From Anaerotignum lactatifermentans (lineage in GTDB: Bacteria > Bacillota > Clostridia > Lachnospirales > Anaerotignaceae), in assembly GCF_016902535.1 (NCBI RefSeq), contig NZ_JACSNY010000001.1:124001-188000 (forward strand): a DNA stretch of 64,000 bases, given 5' to 3'. Both the position numbers and the translations under genes were made by a program. Each line of letters starts with the position of its first letter. Position 1 is the stretch's first letter. Under the pieces are notes generated by a model that was not told the DNA's origin, did not search any database, and saw only the letters and a program-made list of their open reading frames with translations. This document shows positions 8,626 to 18,526 of the stretch, piece by piece.

Positions 8626-9579
8626 TTACAGCATTTTTTCCATTTCCGCCAGCACCATTTCCTTTGCCTTTTCTATGGGCGCCGCAATGGTACAGCCTGC
8701 CGCCTTCACATGGCCGCCGCCGCCGAATTTCTGGGCCAGCGCGCATACGTCATATCCGTCTTTCCCCCGGAAGCTGGCCTTGACCTCTGTGGGTGTTTTT
8801 TCATAAAGGAAACAGGCCACCGCCGTTCCCTGTACCCCATTAAGATAATTGATAATGGCGTCCAGTTCTTTGTTGGTGCCGTGGCAGCGTACAATCTCCT
8901 CTGTGGTCACTGTGGCACACACCACTTTTCCATCGAAGAACAGCGCCGCGTTTTCCAGGGCCTGTCCCATGATTTTCAGTTCCGAAAAGCTGCGGCTGTC
9001 AAAGAAGCGGTTGTAGATCTCCGTAAAGGGGATGCCCTTCTTCATCAATTCTCCCGCAATCCGCATGGTCTCCGGAGAGGTAGAGGAATGACGGAAACCG
9101 CCGGTATCATAAATCAGACCGGCATAAAGGCCGGAGGCCATATCTCTGTCAATTTCATAGTTCCCTTCCAGAAAGCCATAAACGATCTCACAGGTAGAGG
9201 AAGCGTCTCCCTCCACATAATTCATCTGTCCATACCGGGTATTGCTGCCATGATGGTCGATGTTGATGGTATAGGCTGCCTGATGGAACCACTCCGCCGC
9301 CTGTCCCAGTCGGCCTTCATCGCCGCAGTCCAGCGCCAGAAACAAGTCCGCGGGGCCTTCCGCCGCCTTTACCAGATGACCATTGGGAATGACCGTGTAT
9401 TTGGGCGCATAGGCCTCCAAAAGCACCGTCACTTTCTTCCCGGCCGCCACCAGAGCCGCGCCCATGGCGAGGCAGGCCCCGATGGCGTCCCCATCGGGAT
9501 TGGTGTGCCCCGCAATCTGTATGGTATTTGCTCTGGCGATTTGTTCCAGAATTTCTTGTTTTGTATTATTCTCCCTCAT
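8626..9579 (-). CDS. nrnA: DHH/DHHA1 phosphoesterase (NrnA-type oligoribonuclease)
   Basis: The ATG at 9579 is chosen because AAGGAG precedes it. It overlaps the rbfA stop by 14 bp, which suggests translational coupling. The product is 317 residues. Motif I is HTNPDGDAIGA, and the DHH motif is in INIDHHGSN. The C-terminal DHHA1 domain ends in a GGGGHVKAAG glycine-rich motif. NrnA enzymes degrade nanoRNAs and/or dephosphorylate pAp. The position between rbfA and truB is the usual one in Firmicutes. Confidence 0.93.
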   Translation of the reverse strand: MRENNTKQEILEQIARANTIQIAGHTNPDGDAIGACLAMGAALVAAGKKVTVLLEAYAPKYTVIPNGHLVKAAEGPADLFLALDCGDEGRLGQAAEWFHQAAYTINIDHHGSNTRYGQMNYVEGDASSTCEIVYGFLEGNYEIDRDMASGLYAGLIYDTGGFRHSSTSPETMRIAGELMKKGIPFTEIYNRFFDSRSFSELKIMGQALENAALFFDGKVVCATVTTEEIVRCHGTNKELDAIINYLNGVQGTAVACFLYEKTPTEVKASFRGKDGYDVCALAQKFGGGGHVKAAGCTIAAPIEKAKEMVLAEMEKML

Positions 9580-9949
9580 GGGCTCCTTCTCTCTCCTCAC
9601 GGTCCTGAGAGATCTGACGCATAAGCTGTTCCATGCGCACAGCGTATTCCGCGGATTCATCCAGCTTGAAAATCAATTCCGGTGTGATCCGCAGATTCAC
9701 TCTTTCCGCAATCAGATGGCGGATGAAGCCGCCGGCGTTTTTCAGGCCCTTCATCACGCTTTCTTTCTGCGCCTCATCTCCCAGAACAGAAACATATACC
9801 TTGCAGTATTTCAGATCCTGTGTGGTATCCACCCGCACAACGCTGGTCATGGCGCCGATACGGGGGTCTTTCAGTTCTGCCCGCACAATCTGAGAGATTT
9901 CCTTAAAAATCTCGTCATTGACACGGGAAATTCTAGTATTTTTCTTCAT
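9566..9949 (-). CDS. rbfA: Ribosome-binding factor A
   Basis: The 127-residue product is standard for RbfA, a KH-like cold-shock factor that binds the 30S subunit and helps mature the 16S 5' end. The ISRVNDEIFKEISQIVRAELKDPRI start and the VYVSVLGDE block are characteristic. The C-terminus is short and charged, and its reading frame overlaps the nrnA start. The gene lies 12 bp after infB. Confidence 0.97.
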   Translation of the reverse strand: MKKNTRISRVNDEIFKEISQIVRAELKDPRIGAMTSVVRVDTTQDLKYCKVYVSVLGDEAQKESVMKGLKNAGGFIRHLIAERVNLRITPELIFKLDESAEYAVRMEQLMRQISQDREEREGAHEGE

Positions 9950-9961
9950 TCTATCACCTGC

Positions 9962-12289
9962 TTACCGGGGCACCTCTACCATGGTAAAGGCTTCTACCCA
10001 GTCGCCTTCCTTTACATCATTAAATTTCTTGAATACCAGACCGCATTCGTAACCGGCCGCAACCTCTTTTACGTCATCCTTGAAGCGTTTCAGGCTTTCC
10101 AGATCGCCTTCGTAAACAACGATACCATCCCGAATGATACGTACCTGACTGCTTCTTGTGAACTTGCCGTCCTTGACATAGCAGCCCGCAATAGTGCCTA
10201 CGCCGGAAGCCTTAAAGAGCTGACGTACTTCCGCATGACCCTGTACCTGTTCTTCAAAGACAGGGTCCAGCATCCCTTTCATTGCCGCTGTCACGTCCTC
10301 GATGGCATTATAAATGACACGATACAGACGTACATCGACTTTTTCCTCATCGGCAAAGGCCTTTGCCGCAGGCTCGGGACGTACATTAAAGCCAATGATG
10401 ATGGCGTTGGAGGCGGAAGCCAGCATAACGTCGCTTTCTGTAATGGCGCCGACACCGCCATGGATGATGCGTACCCGCACTTCCTCATTGGACAGACGTT
10501 CCAGACTCTGGCGCACAGCCTCTACGGAGCCCTGTACGTCCGCCTTTACAACGATATTCAGTTCCTTCATATTGCCGCTCTGGATCTGGCTGAACAAATC
10601 GTCCAGAGATACCTTCTGAGGTGTTTCTTTAATCAGGTTTTCTCTGTTCTTGGCAATAATGCTTTCTGCTACCTGTCTTGCCTGTTTTTCACTTTCCGCT
10701 ACATAGAAGCTGTCACCGGCGGAAGGTACTTCGGAAAGGCCCAGGATTTCCACAGGAGTGGAAGGGCCTGCTTTTTTCACCCGTCTGCCCTTATCATCGG
10801 TCATAGCGCGGATCTTGCCGTAAGCGGCTCCCGCTACGATAGGATCGCCTACCTGCAAAGTACCGTTCTGTACCAGTACCGTTGCCACAGGTCCTCTGCC
10901 TTTGTCCAGCTGTGCTTCTACGATGGCGCCTCTGGCCTTTTTCTTAGGATTTGCCTTCAGTTCCTTCATTTCCGCCACCAGTGTAATCATTTCCAGCAGA
11001 GTATCAATACCCTCTTTGGTTGCCGCGGAAACAGGCACACAAATGGTCTGACCGCCCCAGTCCTCTGCCAGCAGTTCATATTCCACCAGTTCCTGTTTTA
11101 CACGGTCCGGGTTAGCGGAGGGTTTATCCATTTTATTGATGGCAACGATAATCTCGACGCCAGCCGCCTTGGCATGGTTGATCGCCTCTACGGTCTGGGG
11201 CATTACGCCGTCGTCAGCCGCAACCACCAGAACAGCGATATCCGTGATCTGAGCGCCGCGCATACGCATAGCCGTGAAGGCTTCATGACCGGGGGTATCC
11301 AGGAAAGTGATGGGCTTGCCGTCGATCTGTACGGTATAAGCACCGATGTGCTGGGTAATACCGCCGGCCTCACCCTTTGTTACATTACTGTGGCGGATAG
11401 CGTCCAGCAGAGAGGTTTTGCCATGGTCAACGTGGCCCATAACTACAACAACGGGAGGACGTTCCTGCAAATCCTTTTCGTCGTCTTCCTCTTCGGCGAA
11501 TACAGTCTCCATGATATCCTTTTCTTCTTCTTTTTCCAGGATCACATTGTAATCCTCCGCGATAGCAGCGGCGGAATCAAAGTCCAGTGTCGCATTGATA
11601 TTGAGCATCTGGCCTTTTTTCATCAGCGCCATGACCAGATCAGAACCCTTCTTGCCCAGAACCTCCGCCAGTTCCTTTACGGAAATAGTGGCAGGAATGG
11701 TCTTAATAACAGGGTCCGCGTTTGCCGCTTTTTCCGCAGCTTCCAGTGCTTCCAGTTCCGCCATCAGAGCCGCTTCCTCTTCCATTTCCCGTCTTCTGCG
11801 TTCCATGGGGTTTTCTCTGGGTTTCTGATCTTTTTTGCCTTTGCCCTTTTTATCCTTTTTGCCCTGATTCTGGTTATTCTGTCCATTCTGGGCGCTCTGA
11901 TTGTTTGGTCTGTTTTTCTGATTCTGGTTATTCTGGGCAGGTCTGCTGTCCTGAGGCTTTCTGTCGCCTCTGTTCTTCTGCTCCTGTCCGTCTTTCTTTT
12001 CCTGTCTGTCCTGAGGTTTCTGTTTTTCCTGAGGCTTTTGTCTGGATGCTTCCTGTTTCGGGGCGTTCTGCTTTTTCTGCTGGGCAGGCGCCGCCTTTTT
12101 TTCCTCTTTCTTTTCTTCCGCTTTTTGTGCCGCGGGCTGGTACAGGGCAGTGATCTTTTCCGCATCTGCTTCTGATACCATACTCATATGGCTGTTTGCC
12201 TCCAGCCCGATGCTCTTCATTTTTTCCATCAGATCTTTATTGGCAACGCCAAGCTGCTTTGCCAGTTCATAAATTCGCATTTTCGACAT
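9962..12289 (-). CDS. infB: Translation initiation factor IF-2
   Basis: The product is 775 residues from the ATG at 12289 ([15 protein letters not shown]), which follows GAGGTG. IF-2 is a GTPase that recruits fMet-tRNA to the 30S subunit. After the N-terminal helical IF2_N motif there is a low-complexity linker, about residues 55-185, rich in K, Q, N, E and R. The GTPase domain has [17 protein letters not shown] and NKMDKPSA. Domains II to IV follow, with [11 protein letters not shown]. The linker is also open on the opposite strand because of its skewed codons. The gene is part of the nusA-infB operon. Confidence 0.98.
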   Translation of the reverse strand: MSKMRIYELAKQLGVANKDLMEKMKSIGLEANSHMSMVSEADAEKITALYQPAAQKAEEKKEEKKAAPAQQKKQNAPKQEASRQKPQEKQKPQDRQEKKDGQEQKNRGDRKPQDSRPAQNNQNQKNRPNNQSAQNGQNNQNQGKKDKKGKGKKDQKPRENPMERRRREMEEEAALMAELEALEAAEKAANADPVIKTIPATISVKELAEVLGKKGSDLVMALMKKGQMLNINATLDFDSAAAIAEDYNVILEKEEEKDIMETVFAEEEDDEKDLQERPPVVVVMGHVDHGKTSLLDAIRHSNVTKGEAGGITQHIGAYTVQIDGKPITFLDTPGHEAFTAMRMRGAQITDIAVLVVAADDGVMPQTVEAINHAKAAGVEIIVAINKMDKPSANPDRVKQELVEYELLAEDWGGQTICVPVSAATKEGIDTLLEMITLVAEMKELKANPKKKARGAIVEAQLDKGRGPVATVLVQNGTLQVGDPIVAGAAYGKIRAMTDDKGRRVKKAGPSTPVEILGLSEVPSAGDSFYVAESEKQARQVAESIIAKNRENLIKETPQKVSLDDLFSQIQSGNMKELNIVVKADVQGSVEAVRQSLERLSNEEVRVRIIHGGVGAITESDVMLASASNAIIIGFNVRPEPAAKAFADEEKVDVRLYRVIYNAIEDVTAAMKGMLDPVFEEQVQGHAEVRQLFKASGVGTIAGCYVKDGKFTRSSQVRIIRDGIVVYEGDLESLKRFKDDVKEVAAGYECGLVFKKFNDVKEGDWVEAFTMVEVPR

Positions 12290-12315
12290 TCGCCGCACCT
12301 CGTCTTTCTCTATCT

Positions 12316-12648
12316 TCAATCTTCCATAAGTTCCATCCGTTCTTTCCTCTCTTCCGCGCACAGCGCTTCCAGCTTTTTGGCAAAGCCTTCCTCCGTTACA
12401 GCCAGTACCGCCCGGATCTCCTGTCCAATGGCTCTGCCCAGCTGCGCCTTTTCTCCCGCCTCCACAATGGGAATATGGTAATAGGCCGCGGAATTATGGA
12501 ATTTCTTTTTTGTATTGGCGGAGGCGTCCTCCGCTACGATCAATAATCTGGCACTGCCGTCACGAACAGCCTGTTCCGCCGCCGCTTCGCCGCCTGCCAG
12601 TTTTCCTGCTTTTTTGCAAAGTCCCAAAAGGGAGTATACCTTACGCAT
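12316..12648 (-). CDS. L7Ae/YlxQ family RNA-binding protein
   Basis: The 110-residue product from the ATG at 12648 starts [20 protein letters not shown], typical of the bacterial L7Ae-like YlxQ proteins. It then shows LLIVAEDAS and TKKKFHN, the K-turn-binding fold. It overlaps ylxR by 8 bp and precedes infB by 26 bp, the conserved ylxR-ylxQ-infB order. Its exact RNA target is unknown. Confidence 0.9.
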   Translation of the reverse strand: MRKVYSLLGLCKKAGKLAGGEAAAEQAVRDGSARLLIVAEDASANTKKKFHNSAAYYHIPIVEAGEKAQLGRAIGQEIRAVLAVTEEGFAKKLEALCAEERKERMELMED

Positions 12649-12916
12649 GGTTTTCTTCCTCCAGCTGCGCCAAAAGCGCCTCATAGACTTCTTTGGGGAC
12701 CGGCGCCTTGAAGGATCTTTCCAGGCCCTTGGATTTCTGCGCCTTAGCCAGACAATCCGCATTGGGACAAATATATGCGCCTCTGCCCGGTTTCTTGCCT
12801 GTACGATCCAAAGAAAACTCGCCTTCGTCATTTCTGACAATACGGATCAGTTCTCTTTTATCCTTCATCTCCTGACAGCCGGTGCATTTTCTAAGAGGTA
12901 CTTTTCTCTGTTTCAT
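12641..12916 (-). CDS. ylxR: YlxR family (DUF448) RNA-binding protein
   Basis: The 91-residue product carries the YlxR signature: RKCTGCQEMKDKRELIRIVR, GRGAYICPNADCL, and the cysteine pairs C11/C14 and C50/C55. DUF448 proteins are nucleoid- or RNA-associated. Recent work links YlxR homologues to RNase P and to transcriptional control (from memory). It lies 22 bp after nusA and overlaps ylxQ. Confidence 0.94.
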   Translation of the reverse strand: MKQRKVPLRKCTGCQEMKDKRELIRIVRNDEGEFSLDRTGKKPGRGAYICPNADCLAKAQKSKGLERSFKAPVPKEVYEALLAQLEEENHA

Positions 12917-12938
12917 GTTCCTGCCGCCTCCCGATCTC

Positions 12939-14072
12939 TTATTCTTCTGTCAGCACATCTTCCTGTGCCTCTTCCGCCAGTTCCACATCTTCCAGAGGTT
13001 CTTCCACCGCAGGTGTGTCGTCCAGGAAATTGGTTTCTCTGGCCTGTGTCTCGCTCTTGATGTCGATTCTCCATCCGGTCAGCTTCGCGGACAGTCTCGC
13101 GTTCTGGCCTTCCTTGCCGATAGCCAGGGACAGCTGATGATCCGGCACAACAATCTTCGCGCTCTGTTCTTCCTCATTTACAGCCACTTCCACTACTTTG
13201 GAAGGGTTCAGAGCCGCCGCGATAAATTCCTTCGGGTCTTCGCTCCAGTTGATGACGTCGATCTTTTCGCCGCCCAGTTCGTTCACGATTACATTGACAC
13301 GGCAGCCATTCTGACCAACGCAGGCACCCAGAGCGTCCACATTGGGGTTCTTGGAATAAACGGCGATCTTTGTTCTGCTGCCCGCTTCTCTGGCAATACT
13401 CTTGATTTCCACAGTACCGTCATGCACTTCCGGAACTTCCTGTTCAAAGAGGCGTTTTACCAGTTCGGGATGGGTTCTGGAAACAAAGATCTGGGGACCC
13501 TTGGGCATCTGTTTTACTTCCAGCACATATACCTTGATGCGGTCCATGAAATTATACTGCTCACCGGGGATCTGCTCGTTAGCGGAAAGCACCGCGTCGA
13601 TCTTGCCCATCTGCACAATGACATTTCTTCTTTCTCTGCGCTGTACAATAGCGGTTACGACTTCACGTTCTTTGGTGATGTACTGATTATAAAGGATTTC
13701 TCTTTCCGCTTCTCTGAATTTCTGTACCACCACCTGTTTTGCTGTCTGGGCAGCCACACGGCCAAAGTCTCTGGGTGTTACCTCGAAATCAATCATATCA
13801 CCCAGTTCATAATTGGGTCTGAGTACTCTGGCTTCTCCCAAGGAGATTTCTGTCTGCGGGTCCATAACCTCTTCTACAACTTCCTTCTGCGCGTAGCAGG
13901 CTACTTCGCCGCTTTCTCTGTCAATGGTCACCTTAATGCTCTGACCGGAACCGAAGTTCTTTTTGCAGGCGGAAACCAGAGAGGCCTCAATGGCCTCAAA
14001 AATGATTTCTTTATCAATGCCCTTTTCTTTTTCGATCAGATTCAGCGCATCCAAAAATTCCTTACTGTCCAT
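12939..14072 (-). CDS. nusA: Transcription termination/antitermination factor NusA
   Basis: The 377-residue product has the Firmicute NusA layout: an N-terminal RNA polymerase-binding domain (about 1-125), an S1 domain (about 135-200) and two KH domains (about 205-345, with GACVGQNGCRVNVI and GKEGQNARLSAKL). The C-terminal acidic repeats of E. coli NusA are absent, as usual in Gram-positives. The tail is short and very acidic. The gene lies 16 bp after rimP. Confidence 0.97.
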   Translation of the reverse strand: MDSKEFLDALNLIEKEKGIDKEIIFEAIEASLVSACKKNFGSGQSIKVTIDRESGEVACYAQKEVVEEVMDPQTEISLGEARVLRPNYELGDMIDFEVTPRDFGRVAAQTAKQVVVQKFREAEREILYNQYITKEREVVTAIVQRRERRNVIVQMGKIDAVLSANEQIPGEQYNFMDRIKVYVLEVKQMPKGPQIFVSRTHPELVKRLFEQEVPEVHDGTVEIKSIAREAGSRTKIAVYSKNPNVDALGACVGQNGCRVNVIVNELGGEKIDVINWSEDPKEFIAAALNPSKVVEVAVNEEEQSAKIVVPDHQLSLAIGKEGQNARLSAKLTGWRIDIKSETQARETNFLDDTPAVEEPLEDVELAEEAQEDVLTEE

Positions 14073-14088
14073 TTTTCCTATTCCTCCC

Positions 14089-14556
14089 TTAGAAAATCAC
14101 TGCCAGTCTCACACTGGCTGTATCTTTCAATGTAAACTCAAATACACTTCCGTCTTCTTCTTCCAACGTAATCACGCCGTCGGCATAACCAGCCAGCTTG
14201 CCCTGGAACTGTTTTCTGCCGTCCTTTGCCTGATACAGCTTTACATCTATGATTTCGCCCTGGAACCGTTGAAAATCCGCTTCTTTTTTCAGCGGACGGT
14301 CGATACCGGGAGAGCTTACCTCCAGAATATACGCCTGTTCAATGGGGTCTGCCGCGTCCATTTTTTCTTCCAGCAGACGGCTGACGGTCTCGCAGTCGTC
14401 AATGGTCACGCCGCCTTCCTTGTCGATATAGATACGCAGATACCAGTTGGCGCCTTCCTTCACAAATTCCAGATCTACCAGCTCCAGCCCATTTTCTTCC
14501 ACGATGGGTTCCAGCAGGGGCAGGACCTTCTTTTCCGTATTGCTGCCTTTTGCCAT
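14089..14556 (-). CDS. rimP: Ribosome maturation factor RimP
   Basis: The 155-residue product has the RimP_N domain, with VDLEFVKEGANWYLRIYIDKEGGVTIDDCE, and the LEVSSPGIDRPLKKEADFQRF block. The C-terminal part is an SH3-like domain. RimP assists 30S maturation. It is the first gene of the long nusA-infB operon, and an AGGTG site precedes the ATG. The leader contains a hairpin that could act as an attenuator. Confidence 0.96.
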   Translation of the reverse strand: MAKGSNTEKKVLPLLEPIVEENGLELVDLEFVKEGANWYLRIYIDKEGGVTIDDCETVSRLLEEKMDAADPIEQAYILEVSSPGIDRPLKKEADFQRFQGEIIDVKLYQAKDGRKQFQGKLAGYADGVITLEEEDGSVFEFTLKDTASVRLAVIF

Positions 14557-14592
14557 TCTTTCACCTCATTATCCAAAGTATTTTCTGCCTAT

Positions 14593-14626
14593 GCAACAAT
14601 AAAGAGTGGGCTTTCACCCACTCTTT
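14593..14626 (-). promoter_or_regulatory. Hairpin in the rimP-nusA leader (candidate NusA attenuator)
   Basis: CCCACTCTTT (14617-14626) and AAAGAGTGGG (14601-14610) form a perfect 10-bp stem with a 6-nt loop. In minus-strand RNA it is followed by an interrupted T run (the stem's TTT, then ATTGTT). It lies about 20 nt after the predicted start of transcription and before the rimP ribosome binding site. A hairpin with an imperfect T run fits a NusA-dependent terminator, as known for the B. subtilis nusA operon leader (family knowledge). Confidence 0.6.
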
Positions 14627-14654
14627 TTCTGAACAACTATCATTTACTTTACAT

Positions 14655-14683
14655 AGTATACCATTCTTCCCCAATTCATGCAA
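14655..14683 (-). promoter_or_regulatory. Sigma-A promoter for the rimP-nusA-infB operon
   Basis: On the minus strand, TTGCAT (14678-14683), a 17-bp spacer and TATACT (14655-14660) lie about 100 bp before rimP. The match to consensus is strong. Confidence 0.75.
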
Positions 14684-14873
14684 GGGTTTTTCTCATTTTT
14701 ACCAAAATACCTGGCCTTTCTGGACTTTCTCCGCCCATATGATATACTGCAAACAGAACAGTGCGAAGACATCGGAGAACACAGCGGCAGGAAAATAATC
14801 ATGTCCCTTTTCGCTCCTGTCCTCTGTCTGAAAATACCCTAGCTGTACATAAGCGGGAAAGGATGTGCCATAT

Positions 14874-16067
14874 ATGAAATTACCCGAACAATATATTACC
14901 ACCCCAACACCATTTTATGCTTATCATAAAAAGGATATTTTGTCCCAGGCGGAAAAATTAAACGATCTTTCCGTCTTTGAAATTCTCTATTCTGTGAAAA
15001 CAAACCCCTTTTTGCCAATTCTGGAGACCATGGCGGCACTGGGCTACGGCGCGGACGCGGCTTCTGCCGCCGAGGTGCTGCAATGCCGCAGGTCCGGTAT
15101 TCCGGCAGAAAAAATCTATTATTCCGCCCCTGGAAAAACAAAGGAGGATCTTCTCCAGACCTGGAGAGAATGTCATCTGATCGCCGACAGTTTCCATGAG
15201 CTGGAACTGTGTCAGGAAATTGCCCTCCAAAAACAGCAGAGCCTTTCCGCAGGGCTGCGCATCAACCCGCCCTTTTCCATGGGCGGCGGCGAAGGCACCC
15301 CCTCCAAGTTCGGTATCGACTGGGAACAGCTGCGTACTGACATCGGCCGTCTTGGAGCATTGTCTCAGATCCGCATCAACGGCCTGCATATCCATCTGCG
15401 CTCACAGGTTCTTTCAGCACAGACGCTCATTGACTACTACCGGGATATTCTGGAACTGGCTCTGGAAATGGAGCATCTTTTAGGCAATTCTCTGGATTAT
15501 ATCAATTTTGGCAGCGGCATTGGCATCATATATGACCAGGCGCAGGACCCCGCTCTGGATCTGACTGTCCTGAAAGAGTCCCTCCTGCCCCTGATAGCAT
15601 CTTACCGCCCCCGTCTGAAGGCAAAATTCCTTCTGGAAAGCGGGCGCTTTCTTGTAGGGGCCTGCGGAAACTACGTTACAGAAATTGTCGACATCAAGGT
15701 CTCTCACGGGAAAACGTATTATATCGTCAAAAACGGCGCCAACGGATTTTTCCGTCCTGTCCTGAAAGAGCTTCTGCTGAAGGACGGCGGCCATCCCGCC
15801 GCGGCGGAACCCTTTTATACCCATAGTGCTCCCTGCCGGATTTCCCTTCTGGCGGAAGGCGGAAAAGAGATTTCCGCAGATATTGTAGGGCATCTCTGTA
15901 CCGCCCAGGATGTCATGGCATCCAATATCTGTTTGCCCCAGGCCAAAATCGGCGATCGGATCGTATTTTCCCACGCCGGCAGTTATGGGTATTCGCTCTC
16001 TCCTTTGCTATTCGCGTCCCAGCCGATGCCTGCGCAGATCTGGCTGGAGGAAGACAGCGATCGTTAA
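14874..16067 (+). CDS. Fold-III PLP-dependent decarboxylase (LysA/ornithine decarboxylase family)
   Basis: The ATG at 14874 gives 397 residues. The GTG nine bases upstream sits too close to AAAGGA. The PLP lysine is K42 in ILYSVKTNP. Also visible are FGSGIGI, the LESGRFLVGACG phosphate/EGR-type motif, and a CTAQD motif resembling the catalytic CxxxD of diaminopimelate decarboxylases. The usual HIGSQ segment reads HIHLRSQ, so the substrate may not be diaminopimelate. The gene is alone, with its own terminator, so the context does not name a pathway. An extended -10 (TGATATACT) lies near 14740. Confidence 0.8.
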   Translation: MKLPEQYITTPTPFYAYHKKDILSQAEKLNDLSVFEILYSVKTNPFLPILETMAALGYGADAASAAEVLQCRRSGIPAEKIYYSAPGKTKEDLLQTWRECHLIADSFHELELCQEIALQKQQSLSAGLRINPPFSMGGGEGTPSKFGIDWEQLRTDIGRLGALSQIRINGLHIHLRSQVLSAQTLIDYYRDILELALEMEHLLGNSLDYINFGSGIGIIYDQAQDPALDLTVLKESLLPLIASYRPRLKAKFLLESGRFLVGACGNYVTEIVDIKVSHGKTYYIVKNGANGFFRPVLKELLLKDGGHPAAAEPFYTHSAPCRISLLAEGGKEISADIVGHLCTAQDVMASNICLPQAKIGDRIVFSHAGSYGYSLSPLLFASQPMPAQIWLEEDSDR

Positions 16068-16092
16068 CAAAAATATTCTTTAAAACAAAGAA

Positions 16093-16125
16093 AAAGCCGA
16101 GAACGTCATTGACCATCTCGGCTTT
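16093..16125. terminator. Bidirectional intrinsic terminator
   Basis: AAAGCCGAGA (16093-16102) pairs with TCTCGGCTTT (16116-16125). T-rich sequence follows on the plus strand and A-rich sequence precedes it, so it can serve the PLP decarboxylase gene and the convergent ABC transporter operon. Confidence 0.85.
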
Positions 16126-16151
16126 CATTTTTTCCTTATGGGCTTTTCTCA

Positions 16152-16880
16152 TTACAGCACTTTGTTCAGGAAATCCTGGGTTCTTTTATTCTGAGGATTG
16201 CCAAACACCTCTTCCGGTGTGCCTTCCTCTACGATGTAACCGCCATCCATGAAGATTACGCGGTCCGCCACCTCACGGGCAAAGCCCATTTCATGGGTTA
16301 CGACGATCATAGTCATACCGTCGGCCGCCAGTTTCTTCATAACCTCCAGAACTTCCCCTACCATTTCCGGGTCCAGCGCGGAGGTGGGCTCGTCAAAAAG
16401 CATGATATCGGGTTCCATAGCCAACGCACGGGCAATGGCCACACGCTGCTGCTGACCGCCGGAAAGGCTGGCGGGATATACATCCGCCTTTTCCAAAAGG
16501 CCGACACGATCCAAAAGCTTTTTCGCTTTTTCTTCCGCCTGTTCCTTTGTCATGCGTTTTCTGTCCACAGGAGCCAGCATGATATTTTTCAATACTGTCA
16601 GATGCGGGAACAGATTGAACTGCTGGAACACCATACCGATGTTCTCTCGAATTTTATTGATATCGGAGGTTTTTGCCATCAGGTCGTAGTCATCAACGAT
16701 TACCACGCCGCCGGTGGGCTCCTCCAGTTTATTCAGACAGCGCAGGAAGGTACTTTTCCCAGAGCCGGAAGGCCCAATGAGACAAACCACTTCCCCTTCC
16801 TTTACTTCCAGATTGATATTCTTCAGAACCTCAAGACTGCCAAAGCTTTTCTTCAGGTTTTCCACTTTTACCTTAATCAA
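16152..16880 (-). CDS. Polar amino acid ABC transporter, ATP-binding protein
   Basis: The 242-residue product is a GlnQ/HisP-type ATPase. Walker A is GPSGSGKST near residue 37, the Q-loop is [13 protein letters not shown], the signature is [15 protein letters not shown], and Walker B is [15 protein letters not shown]. It powers the permease encoded just upstream, which it overlaps by 4 bp. The substrate is set by the binding protein two genes upstream. Confidence 0.95.
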   Translation of the reverse strand: MIKVKVENLKKSFGSLEVLKNINLEVKEGEVVCLIGPSGSGKSTFLRCLNKLEEPTGGVVIVDDYDLMAKTSDINKIRENIGMVFQQFNLFPHLTVLKNIMLAPVDRKRMTKEQAEEKAKKLLDRVGLLEKADVYPASLSGGQQQRVAIARALAMEPDIMLFDEPTSALDPEMVGEVLEVMKKLAADGMTMIVVTHEMGFAREVADRVIFMDGGYIVEEGTPEEVFGNPQNKRTQDFLNKVL

Positions 16881-17551
16881 TTTGCCAGCCTCCTCTCAAG
16901 GATCTTAAAGAGCTTGGTCAGGATGATAACCAGAACGTAGTACCAGATCGCAACTACGGCATAGGTTTCAAACCCACGGAAGTTGCCGGATACAATCTGA
17001 TTACTCTGACGCATCAGTTCCGCTACGCCGATAACAGACAAAATAGAAGTATCCTTCAGCGTAATAATGAACTGGTTGGTTACAGAAGGAATCACGATAC
17101 GAATGGCCTGCGGCAGAATTACCTTCCGCATCGCCACGCCGTGGGGCAGTCCAAGGCTTCTTGCTGCCTCCATCTGGCCTTTGTTGATGGCGTTGATACC
17201 GCTTCGGAAGATCTCAGACAGATACGCGCCCGCGTTCAGCATCAGAACGATAACCGCCGCGGAAAACGATGTAATACGGATATCCAGCGCGCCGGTAATA
17301 CCAAAATAAATGAACATGGCCTGTACCATCAGAGGGGTACCACGGATCACGCTCAAATATGCGCCGGAAATCTTATTCAGGACCTTGACTCTGGAAATGG
17401 AGAAGAAACAGGAAATCAAACCTACAATGATCCCCAATGCCAGAGAACATACCGTCATTCCCGCCGTAAGCTTCAGCCCCTCAAACAGTCTGGGGGCAAT
17501 CGATACAGCATAAGATATAAAATTTAAAATTGCTTGAAAAAACTCACCCAT
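16877..17551 (-). CDS. Polar amino acid ABC transporter, permease
   Basis: The 224-residue membrane protein has the HisM/GlnP layout with about five helices. The cytoplasmic EAA loop is seen as [24 protein letters not shown] near residues 133-156. Its stop overlaps the ATPase start. It lies 115 bp after the binding-protein gene, with a stable hairpin between them. Confidence 0.94.
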   Translation of the reverse strand: MGEFFQAILNFISYAVSIAPRLFEGLKLTAGMTVCSLALGIIVGLISCFFSISRVKVLNKISGAYLSVIRGTPLMVQAMFIYFGITGALDIRITSFSAAVIVLMLNAGAYLSEIFRSGINAINKGQMEAARSLGLPHGVAMRKVILPQAIRIVIPSVTNQFIITLKDTSILSVIGVAELMRQSNQIVSGNFRGFETYAVVAIWYYVLVIILTKLFKILERRLAN

Positions 17552-17620
17552 AAGGCACTACTCCCAACTAAATTACAAAAGATTTTTCGGATAATGTCTT
17601 ATCCTGCAAAAAGCAAGGCG

Positions 17621-17647
17621 CAAGCCTCGGCCAAAGGCCGGGGCTTG
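17621..17647 (-). other. Intercistronic hairpin between binding protein and permease genes
   Basis: CAAGCCTCGGCC (17621-17632) pairs with GGCCGGGGCTTG (17636-17647) across AAA, a 12-bp GC-rich stem. No T run follows directly. In binding-protein operons such a structure commonly lets the first gene outexpress the rest, by mRNA stabilisation or partial termination. Confidence 0.7.
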
Positions 17648-17666
17648 ACCGTACTGTTTGTTTTAA

Positions 17667-18452
17667 TTATTCCTGGATATATGTTGCCAGAATTTCGTCG
17701 TATTTGCCGCTTTCCTTCAGGTTAGCCAGACCAGCGTTGAACATTTCCAGCAGTTCAGCGTTTTCACCTTTGTTTACAGCGAAACCATAGGAGCTGCCCT
17801 GTTCTTTTTCTGTTACCATTTTCAGACCTACGCCCTGTGTGATTGCGTAGCCCATTACAGGATAGTCTTCAAAGCAAGCTACGGAGTTGCCTGCTGTTAC
17901 GTCCATGTACATAGCGTTGGAATCATCGAATGTAACGGTTGTGAAGCCATACTGATCTTTGATGGATTCAGCAAAAGCCTGACCTTCTGTACCGATCTTT
18001 ACAGCAACTTTTTTGCCTGCCAGATCTTCGTAGCTTGTGATTTCTTCGTTGTCAGCCTTGATACCCATAACAACGCCGCTGTCGAAGTAAGGTTCGGAGA
18101 AGTCGAATTTTTCCTGTCTTTCTTCTGTGATGCTCATACCAGCGATAACGCCGTCAACCTGACCAGCTTCCAGAGCCTGTACTGCTGCGTTGAAGCCCAG
18201 AGAGTTGAATTCTACTGTGAAGCCCTGATCTTCTGCGATAGCGTTCATCAGGTCGATGTCGATACCAACGAAGTCACCAGCTTCTGTTGTGAATTCAAAA
18301 GGCGCGAAAGTTGTATCTGTACCGATCACATAAGTCTTGCCTTCTGCAGAATCTGTACCTTCTGTAGAATCTGTGGTGCCGCCGCATGCTGCCAGACCGA
18401 ATACCATGGTCAGTGCCATTGCTGTTGCTGCGAATTTCTTGAATAAACTCAT
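17667..18452 (-). CDS. Polar amino acid ABC transporter, substrate-binding lipoprotein
   Basis: The 261-residue product has a lipoprotein signal peptide ending in LAACG, with a T/S/E-rich linker after it. The SBP_bac_3 fold follows: YVIGTDTTFAPFEF, GIDIDLMNAIAEDQGF, GMSITEERQEKFDFSEPY (with the amino-acid-binding Arg) and KIGTEGQAFAE. It resembles GlnH-type proteins, but the substrate could be glutamine, arginine or another polar amino acid. It is first in the operon, with a strong GGGAGG site. Confidence 0.93.
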   Translation of the reverse strand: MSLFKKFAATAMALTMVFGLAACGGTTDSTEGTDSAEGKTYVIGTDTTFAPFEFTTEAGDFVGIDIDLMNAIAEDQGFTVEFNSLGFNAAVQALEAGQVDGVIAGMSITEERQEKFDFSEPYFDSGVVMGIKADNEEITSYEDLAGKKVAVKIGTEGQAFAESIKDQYGFTTVTFDDSNAMYMDVTAGNSVACFEDYPVMGYAITQGVGLKMVTEKEQGSSYGFAVNKGENAELLEMFNAGLANLKESGKYDEILATYIQE

Positions 18453-18526
18453 TTCAATTCCTCCCTTAGATAAATGAATTAAAGTTTTATATGGTACAAG
18501 CCGCTTCTTCCCGAAACCGGTCTGTA

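Noticed and set aside
9464-12175. 903-codon open frame antisense to infB, rbfA and nrnA
   Set aside because: It crosses three clear genes on the other strand. Its low-complexity Phe/Leu-rich end mirrors the IF-2 linker.
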